Shown here: one piece after another, positions 55,111 through 64,000 of the stretch
Layout: the number at the start of each line of letters is the position of its first letter
Position numbering within the stretch: position 1 is the first letter of the stretch
Assembly: GCA_007745835.1 (NCBI GenBank)
Contig: CP036424.1
Coordinates: 1,325,001 to 1,389,000, forward strand
From: Planctomycetes bacterium MalM25
GTDB lineage: Bacteria; Planctomycetota; Planctomycetia; Pirellulales; Lacipirellulaceae
Length of the DNA stretch: 64,000 bases
Direction of reading: 5' to 3'
Notes under the pieces: model-generated
The model's input: only the letters and a program-made list of their open reading frames with translations
The model's database searches: none
Told to the model about the DNA's origin: nothing
Translations under genes and position numbers: made by a program

Positions 55111-55971
55111 TTGCCCAGTCCGCCGTACCGCCGAGCCGCCGTCGTTGGCGTTGGGTTGATCGGGGGATCCGTTGCGCGGGCGCTGCGGGAACGGGAGCTG
55201 GCCAAGAAGGTTGTCGGCGTTGTCCGCACCGTCGAACGGGCCGAGCAGGTCCGCGGTTTGGGGCTCGTCGACGAGGCGACCGACTCGCTCGAGGCGGGCT
55301 GCGGCGGGGCCGACCTGGTGGTCGTCGCCACGCCGGTCGACCAGATCGCCCGATTCGCCTGCCTGGCGGCCCAGCACGCGGCGCCGGACGCCCTGGTGAC
55401 CGACGGGGGCAGCACGAAGCGGGTGATCGTCGAGGCGGTCGCGGCCCATTGGCCGGCGGACGGCGACGGCCTGGCGTTCGTCGGCGCGCACCCGCTCGCG
55501 GGCGACACGCAGACCGGCCCCGAGGCGGCCCGGGCCGACCTGTTCGACGGGGCGGTCACCGTCCTCACGCCGACCGACGCCACCCCGCCCGAGGCGCTCG
55601 CCGCCGCGCGGGCGTTGTGGGAGGGGCTCGGCTCGCGGGTCGTGGAGATGTCGCCCGAGCGGCACGACGAGCTGCTCGCCCGCACCAGCCACGTGCCGCA
55701 CGTGGCGGCGGCGGCGGTCGCCTCGACCACGCCGAGCGAGGCGCTCGCCCTCGCGGCTTCGGGCTGGGCGGACACGACACGCGTCGCCGCCGGGTCGGCC
55801 TCGCTGTGGCGCGAGATCTTGCTCGCCAACGCCGCGCCGATCGCCGGCGGGCTGCGCGACCTTGCGAAGGAACTAGAAGCTTACGCCGCCGCCCTCGACG
55901 CGAGCGACGGCGACACGATCGAGCGACTGCTCGAAGCCGGGAGAGAACGACGCGATGCTCTGGGAAGTTGA
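55111..55971 (+). CDS. tyrA: Prephenate/arogenate dehydrogenase
   Basis: 286 residues from a TTG at 55111 (no ribosome-binding site seen; the start is uncertain). The enzyme oxidatively decarboxylates prephenate or arogenate for tyrosine synthesis. NAD(P)-binding loop [64 protein letters not shown], with the conserved H-P-L-A-G; and [15 protein letters not shown] with the catalytic histidine region. The C-terminal helical dimer domain is present and there is no ACT domain. It overlaps purL by 17 bp, so purine and tyrosine genes share a transcript. Confidence 0.93.
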   Translation: MPSPPYRRAAVVGVGLIGGSVARALRERELAKKVVGVVRTVERAEQVRGLGLVDEATDSLEAGCGGADLVVVATPVDQIARFACLAAQHAAPDALVTDGGSTKRVIVEAVAAHWPADGDGLAFVGAHPLAGDTQTGPEAARADLFDGAVTVLTPTDATPPEALAAARALWEGLGSRVVEMSPERHDELLARTSHVPHVAAAAVASTTPSEALALAASGWADTTRVAAGSASLWREILLANAAPIAGGLRDLAKELEAYAAALDASDGDTIERLLEAGRERRDALGS

Positions 55972-58900
55972 TGTCTTGCCCGCCGACAACCGTCCCGACC
56001 GGGCGGCCGAACGCCTCCTCGACGCGGCGCGCCACGCCGGGTTCGACGGCCTGGAGGTCGCGACCGCGCGGGGCTTTCTGATCGAGGGCGAGGCGCTCGA
56101 CCAGGCCGCCGCCGAGGCGATCGCCGACCGCGTGCTCGCCGACACGGTCGTCGAGTCCCGCCGTGTCGACGCGGTCGACGCCGCGCCACTCGCCGCCCCG
56201 CCGGCGCGGCTCGGCGGCGCGGAGGCGACGCTCGTCCACGTGCTGCCGAAGGTCGGCGTTACCGACCCGACCGCCCAGAGCGCCGAGGGGGCGATCGCCG
56301 ATCTCGGCCACCCGGGCGTGCGTGTCCGCACGCTCAGCAAGCATTGGATCGCGGGCGAGGGCGCCGAGCGTTTCCTCGAAGCGGGCCGCAAGCTGCTGGC
56401 GAACGACGCCATCGAGCAGCTCGTCGTCGGCCCCTTGGGCATCGATCACCTCGCGACCGGCGCGCCGTATGAGTTCGAGCTGAAGCACTGGCCGATCGCC
56501 GACCTGGACGACGCCGGCCTGATAGAACTGAGCCGAGCCAACACGCTCTCGTTCCAGCTCGCCGAGCTGCAAACGATCCAGCGGTGGTTCGCCGAGCAGG
56601 GCCGCGAGCCGACCGACATCGAGCTGGAGACCCTCGCCCAAACGTGGAGCGAGCACTGCAGCCACAAGACCCTCGCCGGCCGCATCGCCTACACCGACGA
56701 GAACGGCGAGCGGCGGTACGAGAGCATGCTGAAGGAGACCATCTTCGCCGCCACCAACGCGCTGCGCAAGCGGTGGGGCGACGATCCCAATAAAGAAGAC
56801 TGGTGCGTGAGTGTCTTCCGCGACAACGCGGGCATCGTCCGCTTCGACGAGACCGATAACGTCTGCTTCAAGGTCGAAACGCACAACCGCCCCAGCGCGC
56901 TCGAGCCGTACGGCGGAGCCAACACGGGCCTCGGCGGGGTGATCCGTGACACGCTCGGCACCGGCCTCGGCGCGAAGCCGATCGCCTCGACCGACGTCTT
57001 CTGCTTCGCCCCCCCCGAAACAGAAGACCTCCCCCCCGGCGTGCTCTCGCCCCGGCGGGTGATGCACGGCGTCGTCGCGGGCGTGCGGGACTACGGCAAC
57101 CGGATGGGCATCCCGACGGTCAACGGCGCGATCTGTTTCGACCCACGGTACGTCGGCAACCCGCTCGTGTTCTGTGGCAACGTCGGCCTGATCCCGCACG
57201 AGATGTCGTTCGGCGAACCCAAACCGAACGACCTCGCGGTGACGATCGGTGGGCGCACCGGACGCGACGGCATCCACGGCGCCACCTTCTCCAGCGCCGA
57301 GCTGACGCACGAGAGCGAGTCGCTCTCCGGCGGCGCCGTGCAGATCGGCAACGCGATCGAGGAGAAGAAGGTCGCCGACGTGCTCCTCGAAGCCCGCGAC
57401 CGGGCCCTCTACAGCGCGGTCACCGACTGCGGCGCCGGCGGGTTCAGCAGCGCCCTCGGCGAGATGGGCGAGGAGATCGGCGCCGAGGTCTGGCTCGAGA
57501 AAGCGCCGCTCAAGTACGAGGGGCTCTCTTACACCGAGATCTGGATCTCCGAGGCGCAGGAGCGGATGGTCGTTTCGGTGCCCGAGGAGAAGTGGCCCGA
57601 GCTGCGCGACCTGTGCGCCTCGGAGGGCGTCGAAGCGACCGCCATCGGGCGCTTCACGCCGACCGGCAATCTGACGCTCAAGTACGAAGACAACGTCGTC
57701 GGCGAGCTGCCGATGTCCCTCCTGCACGACGGACGCCCGCCGGTCGTCCGCGAAGCGAAGTACGAGCCCGCGCCCGCCACGCCCATGGCCCCGCCACGCG
57801 AGGACGACCTGACCGACTCGCTGCTGAAGGTGCTCGGCTCGCTCAACGTCGCGAGCAAGGAGTGGGTCATCCGCCAGTACGACCACGAGGTCCAGGCGGG
57901 CAGCGTCGTGAAGCCGTTGGTCGGCGTGCAGTCCGACGGGCCCGGCGACGCTGCGGTCGTACGCCCCAAACTCTCCAGCCGTCGCGGGCTGGTGATCGGC
58001 TGCGGACTCAATCCGTACTACGGCGACCTCGACCCCTACCACATGGCGGCCAGCGCCATCGACGAGGCGATGCGGAACTGCGTCGCGGTGGGGGCCGACC
58101 CGAGCCGCGTCGCGCTGCTCGATAACTTCTGCTGGGGCGACTGCGAGAAGTCGGCCACGCTCGGCGGGCTGGTCCGGGCGGCGATCGCCTGCCACGACCT
58201 GTCGCTGGTTCTCGAAACGCCCTTCGTCAGCGGCAAGGACAGCCTCAACAACGAGTTCAGCTACATCGACTCGAGCGGCGCGAAGCAGACGATCGCCATC
58301 CCGCCGACGCTCTTGATCAGCGCCATGGGCCAGATCGACGACGTTGCCCAATCGGTCACGATGGACCTCAAGCGGCCCGAGAGCCTGCTCTACCTCGTCG
58401 GCGTCACGCACAACGAGCTCGGCGGGTCGCACTTCGGCCTGGTCAACGACCTGACCGGCGGCGAGGTTCCCAAGGTCGACCCGGCGCACGCCAAGGCGAC
58501 CTTCGCCGCGCTGCATCGCGCCATCGCGGGCGGCACGGTCCTCGCCTGCCACGACCTCAGCGAAGGGGGCCTGGCGGTCGCGCTGGCCGAGATGGCCTTT
58601 GCCGGCGGTGTGGGCGCCGAGGTCGACGCGGCCGATATGCCGCTCGCCGATGACAGCTACGCCGACGACTACGCCCGCCGCGCCGCCGCGCTGTTCGGCG
58701 AGTCGAACACGCGCTTCCTGTGTGAGGTCGCGGAGGCGGACGCCGGCCGCTTCGCAGCCGCCCTTGGCGACACGCCGCACGCGGTGATCGGCCGCACCCA
58801 CGACATCGACGGGGTGCGCCTCAAGTGGAACGGCGCCCCGGCGATCGGCGCCGACCTCGGAACTTTGAAAGAGGCCTGGCAGGCGCCGTTACGCTGGTAG
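55955..58900 (+). CDS. purL: PurS-PurL fusion, phosphoribosylformylglycinamidine synthase
   Basis: 981 residues from the ATG at 55955, with GGGAGAG about 10 bp upstream. Converts FGAR to FGAM in purine synthesis, using glutamine from PurQ. The first about 80 residues are a PurS-like domain ([20 protein letters not shown]) that is normally a separate gene. Then come a second PurS-like segment ([20 protein letters not shown]) and the PurL core: [78 protein letters not shown], and [19 protein letters not shown], with ATP- and Mg-binding residues. No glutaminase domain is attached, consistent with PurQ downstream. Start overlaps tyrA. Confidence 0.95.
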   Translation: MLWEVDVLPADNRPDRAAERLLDAARHAGFDGLEVATARGFLIEGEALDQAAAEAIADRVLADTVVESRRVDAVDAAPLAAPPARLGGAEATLVHVLPKVGVTDPTAQSAEGAIADLGHPGVRVRTLSKHWIAGEGAERFLEAGRKLLANDAIEQLVVGPLGIDHLATGAPYEFELKHWPIADLDDAGLIELSRANTLSFQLAELQTIQRWFAEQGREPTDIELETLAQTWSEHCSHKTLAGRIAYTDENGERRYESMLKETIFAATNALRKRWGDDPNKEDWCVSVFRDNAGIVRFDETDNVCFKVETHNRPSALEPYGGANTGLGGVIRDTLGTGLGAKPIASTDVFCFAPPETEDLPPGVLSPRRVMHGVVAGVRDYGNRMGIPTVNGAICFDPRYVGNPLVFCGNVGLIPHEMSFGEPKPNDLAVTIGGRTGRDGIHGATFSSAELTHESESLSGGAVQIGNAIEEKKVADVLLEARDRALYSAVTDCGAGGFSSALGEMGEEIGAEVWLEKAPLKYEGLSYTEIWISEAQERMVVSVPEEKWPELRDLCASEGVEATAIGRFTPTGNLTLKYEDNVVGELPMSLLHDGRPPVVREAKYEPAPATPMAPPREDDLTDSLLKVLGSLNVASKEWVIRQYDHEVQAGSVVKPLVGVQSDGPGDAAVVRPKLSSRRGLVIGCGLNPYYGDLDPYHMAASAIDEAMRNCVAVGADPSRVALLDNFCWGDCEKSATLGGLVRAAIACHDLSLVLETPFVSGKDSLNNEFSYIDSSGAKQTIAIPPTLLISAMGQIDDVAQSVTMDLKRPESLLYLVGVTHNELGGSHFGLVNDLTGGEVPKVDPAHAKATFAALHRAIAGGTVLACHDLSEGGLAVALAEMAFAGGVGAEVDAADMPLADDSYADDYARRAAALFGESNTRFLCEVAEADAGRFAAALGDTPHAVIGRTHDIDGVRLKWNGAPAIGADLGTLKEAWQAPLRW

Positions 58901-59198
58901 GAGATGGGGGGATGGCTAGCCGGAGGGTTGGTCGCCGGGTGAGTTCCGGATCGAGGAGGGCTGAATGAGTTCGGTTAGGGATGAGGGGATGTCAACTCGG
59001 TGCTGAGCATCAGGCGGCTTCGGTTCTCGGAGAGGAGTGAACGTTCTACTCGGTGCTATTAGCCTCCATCTAAATCCAACCAACTTGTTCAGCCGCAAGA
59101 GATCACGCTACCGAACGACCATCCCCCTCTCCCCAATCGTCCCCCTCATCTCCCTTCCTAAACGTCCCCTAAGTAACGTCCTCCTGTAAGCATCCCCC
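58901..59198. other. Gap between purL and purQ
   Basis: 298 bp without a credible gene. G-rich runs at 58905-58990 are partly complementary to C-rich runs at 59121-59156, so the transcript may fold across the gap. Such a long spacer between purL and purQ is unusual and might hold a separate promoter, which I did not find. Confidence 0.5.
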
Positions 59199-59978
59199 AT
59201 GGCGACCCCCAAAGTCCTCGTCCTCCGCTCGCCCGGCACGAACTGCGATGAAGAGACCGCCGAGGCGTTCCGCTTGGCGGGCGCTCAGGCCGAGCGCGTC
59301 CACGTGAACCGGCTGCTCGAGGCGCCCTCGCTGCTGAACGACTACCAAGCGCTCGCGCTGCCGGGCGGGTTCAGCTACGGCGATGATATTTCGGCCGGGC
59401 GGGTGCTCGGCAACCAGTTGCGGCTGACCCTTTCGGAGCCCCTCCAGCGGTTCCGCGACGCGGGCAAGCTCGTGCTCGGGATCTGCAACGGCTTCCAGGT
59501 GCTCATCAAGACCGGCCTCCTCGATCTCGACGACGACGCCGGCCCCCAAGCGACCCTCACCTGGAACGACCACGGCCGCTACGAGGCCCGCTGGGTGAAC
59601 CTGAACGTCACACCCGGCGAGTGCGTCTTCTTGCGCGGCATGGACGGGGCCGAGATGCCGATCGCCCACGCCGAGGGGAAGATCGCCGTCCGCGACGACG
59701 CGGCTTTGGACGGGCTCAAATCAAGCGGTCGCCTCGTGCTGCAATACGCCAATGAGGACGGCTCCCCGGCTGACGGCTTCCCCGCGAACCCGAACGGCGC
59801 CGCCGCGAACGCCGCGGGCCTGACCGACTCGACCGGCCGCGTCCTCGGCCTGATGCCCCACCCGGAACGCTTCCTCGACGCGACCCAGCACCCGCAATGG
59901 ACCCGCCGCGACGTCGACCCCAACTCACCGGGGGACGGGCTGCGGTTGTTTAGGAACGCGGTGGAGTACTTTGAGTGA
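59199..59978 (+). CDS. purQ: Phosphoribosylformylglycinamidine synthase, glutaminase subunit
   Basis: 259 residues. Class I glutamine amidotransferase that gives ammonia to the PurS-PurL enzyme. VLVLRSPGTNCDEETAEAF is the family start; ALPGGFSYGDDISAGRVLGN forms the oxyanion region; VLGICNGFQVLIKTGLL has the nucleophilic Cys; and GLMPHPERFLDATQ has the catalytic His-Glu pair. A complete set of catalytic residues is present. Downstream the host-like sequence ends and the low-GC ankyrin gene begins 32 bp later on the other strand. Confidence 0.97.
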   Translation: MATPKVLVLRSPGTNCDEETAEAFRLAGAQAERVHVNRLLEAPSLLNDYQALALPGGFSYGDDISAGRVLGNQLRLTLSEPLQRFRDAGKLVLGICNGFQVLIKTGLLDLDDDAGPQATLTWNDHGRYEARWVNLNVTPGECVFLRGMDGAEMPIAHAEGKIAVRDDAALDGLKSSGRLVLQYANEDGSPADGFPANPNGAAANAAGLTDSTGRVLGLMPHPERFLDATQHPQWTRRDVDPNSPGDGLRLFRNAVEYFE

Positions 59979-60374
59979 GATAGGCGTATAACGCACAAAT
60001 TACGCGGTAACTAGTTCCATCCAGTTCCAGGCTGCTGTCTGAATGCTGTAAGGACGTGCTTCAAGCCGTGCTCATCAACCGAACTCTTGGCTAGGTCTTC
60101 AGCCGTTAAGCCCAGGTCGTCAGTCGCGCCCGTGTCGGCACCGGCGTTAATCAGGCCGCTCACAATTACAGCGCTAACGGCGTTGCCCTCGTAGACAGCG
60201 AAATGTAGAGGAGTCATGCCGTTTTGACCTGCTAGATTGACATCCGCGCCTCGGGAAACAAGCGTCGCGACGATGGACGGCATGTTTGCATGGCATGCGA
60301 CATGTAGGAGGTTGACGCCAATCTCGCCACATTCATCGATTGATTCCGGGTGGCTGGTCAGGAAATCGCTCAGC

Positions 60375-60383
60375 TTTTCCAGG
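60375..60383 (+). repeat. Target-site duplication, left copy
   Basis: TTTTCCAGG directly before the left end of the element. It is identical to 61428-61436; 9 bp is the length that IS903-group elements generate. Confidence 0.9.
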
Positions 60384-61427
60384 GGCCTTGCTGAACAACC
60401 CCTTGAAACGCCGCGTAGATCGCCGTGGACGGAGTCCCATCTCTCATCTGACGGAGCGAACGATGCCAGCAGGCGCAGCGGAGCCGCGTAAGAAGCGTTA
60501 CGAGGTCAAGAACTGGAAGCGGTACAACGAGGCACTCGTGAACCGGGGCGACTTCACGTTCTACTTCTCTGAAGAAGTCGTGGACGCTTGGGAGCACGAG
60601 AACGAGGCGAAGAAGAACGGCCGCCCGTTCACCTACAGCGACGTGGCGATCGAGACCCTGCTGACGATCCGCGAGCTGTTCCGCCTGCCTTACCGGCAGA
60701 CCGAGGGCTTCGGACGAGCGTTGGCTAAGCTCCTCGACGCGGGCGTCGCGATCCCGCACCATACGAGCCTCGTGAAGCGTGCCGCGAAGCTGAAGGTCTC
60801 GATCGACATCGACCCAGCGAAGGGGCCGATCGACGTGGTGGTCGATAGCACGGGCCTGAAGGTCTTCGGAGACGGCGAGTGGCATCGCAAGAAGCACGGG
60901 GTCGATAAGCGTCGCACGTTCCGCAAGGTCCACCTGGCGGTCGATCCGGCGAGCCACGCAATCGTCGCTCAGCTGCTGACCGAGTCGAGCATGCATGACG
61001 CCACGCCGGTGAAGCCGCTGCTGGAACAAGTCGAGCAAGAGGTCCAGACGTTCTACGGCGACGGGGCGTACGACACGTGGGCCGTCCGCGAGCACCTCGA
61101 AGAAGAGCGTATCCACCAGATCATCCCGCCGCGGAAGAACGCGGTGATCCGTCAGCACGGCAACTCGTCGGCCGACCCGATCGAACGCGACGAGTGCCTC
61201 AGGCAGATCCGCCGCGACGGCAAGAAGAGCTGGAAGGAGGCGATCGGCTATCACCGACGCAGCCTCGCCGAGACGGCCATGAGCCGGCTGAAGGGTGCCT
61301 TCGGCGACCGGCTGAAGAACCGAGAACCCCGCAACCAAGCCACCGAACTCGCCCTACGCTGCAAGATACTCAACGCCTTCGTCGCAATCGGTATGCCTCT
61401 CAACATCTGGGGTTAGGAAGCAAGGCC
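60384..61427 (+). mobile_element. IS5-family (IS903 group) insertion sequence, complete
   Basis: 1044 bp with one transposase gene. Terminal inverted repeats of 19 bp: GGCCTTGCTGAACAACCCC at 60384-60402 and the reverse complement of 61409-61427, 15 of 19 identical. The ends resemble the GGCTTTGTTGAAT start of IS903. A 9-bp duplication TTTTCCAGG flanks it. It sits inside the ankyrin gene in the opposite orientation. Transposase and both ends are intact, so the element could still be mobile. Confidence 0.95.
60463..61416 (+). CDS. IS903-group transposase
   Basis: 317 residues from the ATG at 60463, with GGAG 7 bp upstream; an in-frame upstream start at 60340 lies outside the element and is rejected. 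DDE residues are visible: Asp128 in VVVDSTGLKVFGDGEW, Asp200 in YGDGAYDTWAV and Glu270 in IGYHRRSLAETAMSR. The opening NWKRYNEALVNRGDFTFYF and HLAVDPASHAIVAQLL fit IS903 transposase from start to end. The stop codon is inside the right inverted repeat. The GC content is higher than in the interrupted gene, similar to the host, so it could be a resident family. Confidence 0.95.
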   Translation: MPAGAAEPRKKRYEVKNWKRYNEALVNRGDFTFYFSEEVVDAWEHENEAKKNGRPFTYSDVAIETLLTIRELFRLPYRQTEGFGRALAKLLDAGVAIPHHTSLVKRAAKLKVSIDIDPAKGPIDVVVDSTGLKVFGDGEWHRKKHGVDKRRTFRKVHLAVDPASHAIVAQLLTESSMHDATPVKPLLEQVEQEVQTFYGDGAYDTWAVREHLEEERIHQIIPPRKNAVIRQHGNSSADPIERDECLRQIRRDGKKSWKEAIGYHRRSLAETAMSRLKGAFGDRLKNREPRNQATELALRCKILNAFVAIGMPLNIWG

Positions 61428-61436
61428 TTTTCCAGG
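61428..61436 (+). repeat. Target-site duplication, right copy
   Basis: TTTTCCAGG directly after the right end, identical to 60375-60383. Confidence 0.9.
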
Positions 61437-61600
61437 TCACCTTCTACGACTGCTCGGCTCATCTCGTCTATTCGGTTCATCTGCATACTTTGTAGTGAAA
61501 TGTCGGGCCACATGCATGCGATAAAACAGCGTCGATTTGCAGTGTAGCTGTAGTTCAGCTGTGGCTCATCTCTCCCTCTCTGAGAATTAGTCAGCAACGG

Positions 61601-61630
61601 GTAACCCAGGTTCGATTCCCCTGGGCTACC
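61601..61630 (+). other. tRNA 3'-end-like fragment
   Basis: CCCAGG (61605-61610) and CCTGGG (61620-61625) form a stem around a loop beginning TTCGATTC, followed by CTACC, as in a T arm and acceptor 3' strand. The loop is 9 nt, not 7, and I cannot find a matching 5' half, so this is at most a tRNA remnant. Confidence 0.35.
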
Positions 61631-61646
61631 TCACAGGTGGCTTCAT

Positions 61647-61747
61647 TGAACACGACGAAACCAAGGAACGAAGAAACACGACGGTCGGTTAGCGCTTCGG
61701 CGTCGCCTTGCCAGTTGAGCCGTCGTTCCTTCGTTTCTTTGTGTTCA
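61647..61747. repeat. Dispersed inverted-repeat element, copy 2
   Basis: 25-bp arms (61647-61671 and 61723-61747) match as reverse complements at 22 of 25 positions and share AACGAAGGAACGA with the element at 10354-10562. The central 51 bp differs from copy 1. Confidence 0.7.
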
Positions 61748-61906
61748 GCGAACCCCGGCGAATCGGCCTGCTTTGCCGATCGTCCTTGACCGTCTGCGGC
61801 CAAAGTCAAGCACGTTCTTGACCACGTGCGCTGACCCGAATTGTTTTTGTGGCGCCCTTCTCAATCGCGGGTTTGGGGCCAAAAACGGGTGGTTCGCTTC
61901 CAACAA

Positions 61907-64000
61907 TTACTTGGTGGTGGTCGCCTGACGCTTCGCGACGCCGGTCGGCTCGATCGCGCGGAGCATGAGGCCGTCGACGTCGGCGACGACGCGGCCCGCG
62001 GTCGCGAGCGTGAGGCCGATCGTCGTGTCGACGCGGGTTGCGCGGAGCAGGCGGAACGGCTTCCACTCGCCCGCCGTGTCGCCGATTCTTAAGGACAATT
62101 CGACGCCGCCGAGCGAGTCGGTCACCACCAGGGCGCCGCCCGCCCCTTCGACACGGGCCCAGCCGGTCACCTCGACCGTCTGCGAGGCGAGCAGGTCGAG
62201 GTCGGGGGACTCGATCCGGGCGCCGACCGCGGCGCCGCGGAGCCGCAGCACCCGCTCGCCGTGGACCGCGTCGGGGTCGCCCGCCAGCTCGACGGTGGCG
62301 TGCTCGCCGTCGGACGTGGGCCGGGTGTGCCGCCAGCCGTGGGTGCGGAGCTCGTCGATGTCCTCGAAGCTCCCGCCGAACAGCCGGTTGGGGCCGCGCG
62401 GGCTGGCGGCCAGGAGCTGGGTCATGCGGAAGTGGTCGGTCAGCGTGCCGGGCAGCACCGCGAGCGGCGTGCTGTCGAGGATCGTGCCGGTTTGGGCGAT
62501 CCGGCGGCGCTGGTTCTCCGCTTGGGAGATGAGGGCGAGCACGCCGTGGGCCGCGTCGTACGCGGCGGCGTGGTCGCGGCGTGAGGCAGCGAGCTGCGCC
62601 TCGGCGAGGAGGCCGTCGGCGCGGCGGCGGCGCTCGGGGGTGAGCGCCTCGGACTGGGTGAGGCTGGTCGCCGCAATCGTGGCGAGGTTCTTGGCGGCCG
62701 CCTGGGACGATTGGGCGGTGTAAGCGCGGAGCGATCGGACGACCCGCGGGTCGTTGCTCACGAGCAGGTCGCCCGGTTTGGCTCCGCCGGGCCGCCGGGC
62801 GCCGGCGCCACCCGCTTCGCGGGCCGCCTCCCAGGTGTGCAGGCCGGCGGGGGTCATGCGGAGGACGCGGGCGGTGGTGCTGAGGCCGGGCAGGAGGAGG
62901 GTCGGCGCGCCGGTGTCGGACGGATCGAGCAGCGAGTCGATCGCCGCCAGCCGCACGCCGCCCCGGTCGAGCAGCACGCCCGGGTCGGGGGTGAGGGGGT
63001 AGGTTGCGCGCGAGCCGACGAGCCACGGTTCGAGGAGCCGCAGCCGGCGGTTGATCGCCTCGACCCAGCCGGCGGCGGCGAGCGTGGCGTCGTCGGCGCC
63101 GTCGAGCCGCTGGGCGGACGTGAACAGCACACCGTTCGCGCCGCGGCGGATCGCTTGCTCGACACGCCGGGAGACGTCGCCCGGCGGCAGCCAAGTCGGC
63201 GCGACGCCGTCGCCCAGCAGGGCGTCGAGCTGGCCGGCGACGGCGTCGCCCACGTCGAGCGGCGCCACCGCCAGGAGGGGCGTGCCGGGCGGGACGCTCG
63301 CTTCCAGGTCGGTCGCTTCGGGCGGGGGCGAGATCCGGCTGGTCTCGGTCTGCAGCAGCAGGCCGTCGACGACCCGCGACCAGGCCGCCGCCCCCTGGCC
63401 GACGTGCGCCAGCACGGGGCGGGCCGCCGAGCCGCGCAGCTCGCGGACCGCTTCGATCTTGGCGAGCGCCGGGTCGAGGTCGCGCTCGGTGAGCGGGCCT
63501 TCGAGCACCCAGGCGAGCACGCGATCGGTCGACGGGTACGCCCTCGCTTCGGCCGGCGAGGTCGGCGGGGGGCAGAGCAGCCGCAGACGGTAGTGGGCCG
63601 CTTCGGCGAGGGCTTGGGGCGTGGGCGTTCGGTCGAGCCAGACCGTGTTCACGCCGCGCGACGCGAGCGATTGGAACGATTCGCCCCGCCAACGCCAGAT
63701 GCGCGGGAAGTAGAGCTCGTCGTCGACGCGGAAGCCGTCGCTGTGCAGGGTGACACGGGTGAGGCGCACGCGGCCGCCCGGCTTGCTGGCGGGCTGCTCG
63801 GGGTCGGCCGCTCTGGCGACCACGCCGACGGGGGTGCGTTGCAGGGGGGTGACCAGCGACTTCGCGCTGACCTCCCGGACCCAGGCGGGCGAGGGTCTGC
63901 CCGTGCCGGGGAGCACCAGGGCGAGCCGGCTGACGTAGGCGCCGCGTGGGTTGATCGGCTTGCCCCGGTTCGCCAGTCGCCAGACGCGGACCTCGCGCTG
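61907..64000 (-). CDS. Large exported or surface protein of unknown family, 5' truncated by window edge
   Basis: The frame is open to the right edge (QREVRVWRLANRGKPINP onward), so the N-terminus is outside; 697 residues are visible. Central segments (LYFPRIWRWRGESFQSLASR, GVNTVWLDRTPTPQALAEAA, VLAWVLEGPLTERDL) have a TIM-barrel, glycosidase-like look without clear catalytic motifs. The C-terminal 150 residues (FGGSFEDIDELRTHGWRHTR, VHGERVLRLRGAAVGARIES, LLASQTVEVTGWARVEGAGG) resemble a carbohydrate-binding beta-sandwich. A GTG at 63914-63916 lies mid-gene and is not the start. Role unknown; possibly a large planctomycete polysaccharide-related protein. Confidence 0.75.
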   Translation of the reverse strand, partial: QREVRVWRLANRGKPINPRGAYVSRLALVLPGTGRPSPAWVREVSAKSLVTPLQRTPVGVVARAADPEQPASKPGGRVRLTRVTLHSDGFRVDDELYFPRIWRWRGESFQSLASRGVNTVWLDRTPTPQALAEAAHYRLRLLCPPPTSPAEARAYPSTDRVLAWVLEGPLTERDLDPALAKIEAVRELRGSAARPVLAHVGQGAAAWSRVVDGLLLQTETSRISPPPEATDLEASVPPGTPLLAVAPLDVGDAVAGQLDALLGDGVAPTWLPPGDVSRRVEQAIRRGANGVLFTSAQRLDGADDATLAAAGWVEAINRRLRLLEPWLVGSRATYPLTPDPGVLLDRGGVRLAAIDSLLDPSDTGAPTLLLPGLSTTARVLRMTPAGLHTWEAAREAGGAGARRPGGAKPGDLLVSNDPRVVRSLRAYTAQSSQAAAKNLATIAATSLTQSEALTPERRRRADGLLAEAQLAASRRDHAAAYDAAHGVLALISQAENQRRRIAQTGTILDSTPLAVLPGTLTDHFRMTQLLAASPRGPNRLFGGSFEDIDELRTHGWRHTRPTSDGEHATVELAGDPDAVHGERVLRLRGAAVGARIESPDLDLLASQTVEVTGWARVEGAGGALVVTDSLGGVELSLRIGDTAGEWKPFRLLRATRVDTTIGLTLATAGRVVADVDGLMLRAIEPTGVAKRQATTTK

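Larger units (their letters stand above)
60011..61486 (-). pseudogene. Ankyrin-repeat gene interrupted by an IS903-type element
   Basis: Low-GC gene on the minus strand split by the insertion at 60384-61427. Upstream part: MQMNRIDEMSRAVVEGDLEK; downstream part: LSDFLTSHPESIDECGEIG, then GVNLLHVACHANMPSIVATL, VSRGADVNLAGQNGMTPLHF and LINAGADTGATDDLGLTAED, with ankyrin-type spacing. Removing the element and one copy of the 9-bp duplication rejoins the frame exactly as GDLEKLSDFL with no frameshift or stop, giving about 140 residues. So the insertion is recent. Start could be the ATG at 61486 or 61480; a longer frame to 61597 is possible. Now likely non-functional, with truncated products at best. 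Confidence 0.85.
61598..61906. other. Gap holding a tRNA-like 3' fragment and a dispersed repeat
   Basis: 309 bp between the ankyrin gene 5' region and the last gene. It contains the T-arm-like hairpin at 61601-61630 and the inverted-repeat element at 61647-61747; the rest (61748-61906) shows nothing clear. Confidence 0.5.

Noticed and set aside
58916-59098. 60-residue minus-strand frame between purL and purQ
   Set aside because: No ribosome-binding site, no coding pattern and no neighbour on that strand.
60340-60462. Upstream start for the transposase
   Set aside because: It lies outside the left end of the element (60384), so it cannot belong to the mobile unit; ATG 60463 has a good ribosome-binding site.
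61530-61630. Full tRNA gene near 61.6 kb
   Set aside because: Only a T-arm-like hairpin with a 9-nt loop is found. The possible 5' half gives no proper D arm or 7-nt anticodon loop.

Overview
The window reads as chromosomal DNA of a high-GC planctomycete, most likely a Pirellulales-type organism. This is inferred from gene content only, since there is no rRNA here. Planctomycete hallmarks are a DUF1559 prepilin-like protein, PEP-CTERM proteins, a dockerin-type repeat, a giant SdrD-like protein with an LLAAD-type N-terminal motif, an SHD1-domain protein, a secreted sulfatase, a Tat-exported Gfo/Idh/MocA oxidoreductase with a ThuA-like partner, DUF1573, and many GTG starts with GTGA/ATGA overlaps.

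Layout. 1-8.8 kb: end of a Gfo/Idh/MocA gene, then a leftward operon (beta-helix protein, sulfatase, zinc-type alcohol dehydrogenase-like protein), a SYLF protein, a small membrane protein and a PEP-CTERM protein. 9.3-14.6 kb: ferrochelatase, aldo/keto reductase, pyroglutamyl peptidase-ispD pair and tyrS. 14.7-25.7 kb: an ABC ATPase, ABC-2 permease and membrane-anchored partner, then a WD40 protein and a 1714-residue repeat protein. 25.8-34.5 kb (leftward): coiled-coil and membrane small proteins, and an addB-addA-cca operon coupled by GTGA overlaps. 34.9-41.1 kb: DUF1559 gene with promoter, leader and terminator, rhodanese, tRNA-Leu(CAG), FAH-family hydrolase, Gfo/Idh/MocA-ThuA pair and GNAT. 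41.3-45.4 kb: a low-GC PEP-CTERM gene, metallophosphoesterase, a 157-bp palindromic element and a PAS-GAF-REC protein. 45.8-54.8 kb: typA, a coiled-coil protein, an acidic DLF-repeat/SHD1 protein, HemY-type oxidase, a low-GC orphan, an outer-membrane-like protein and DUF1573. 55.1-60 kb: tyrA, a PurS-PurL fusion and purQ. 60-64 kb: an ankyrin gene split by an IS903-type insertion sequence, a tRNA-like fragment, a dispersed inverted repeat and the end of a large unknown gene.

How it fits together. Most of the window is housekeeping (haem, isoprenoid, purine and aromatic biosynthesis, tRNA charging and maturation, recombination repair) mixed with exported surface proteins and polymer or sugar degradation genes. 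The less ordinary features are the ABC/partner operon, the SHD1 protein with 14 DLF motifs, the repeat protein with alternating Cys-free and Cys-pair domains, the split ankyrin gene, and several families of intergenic palindromes. I saw no CRISPR array, prophage or known defence island.
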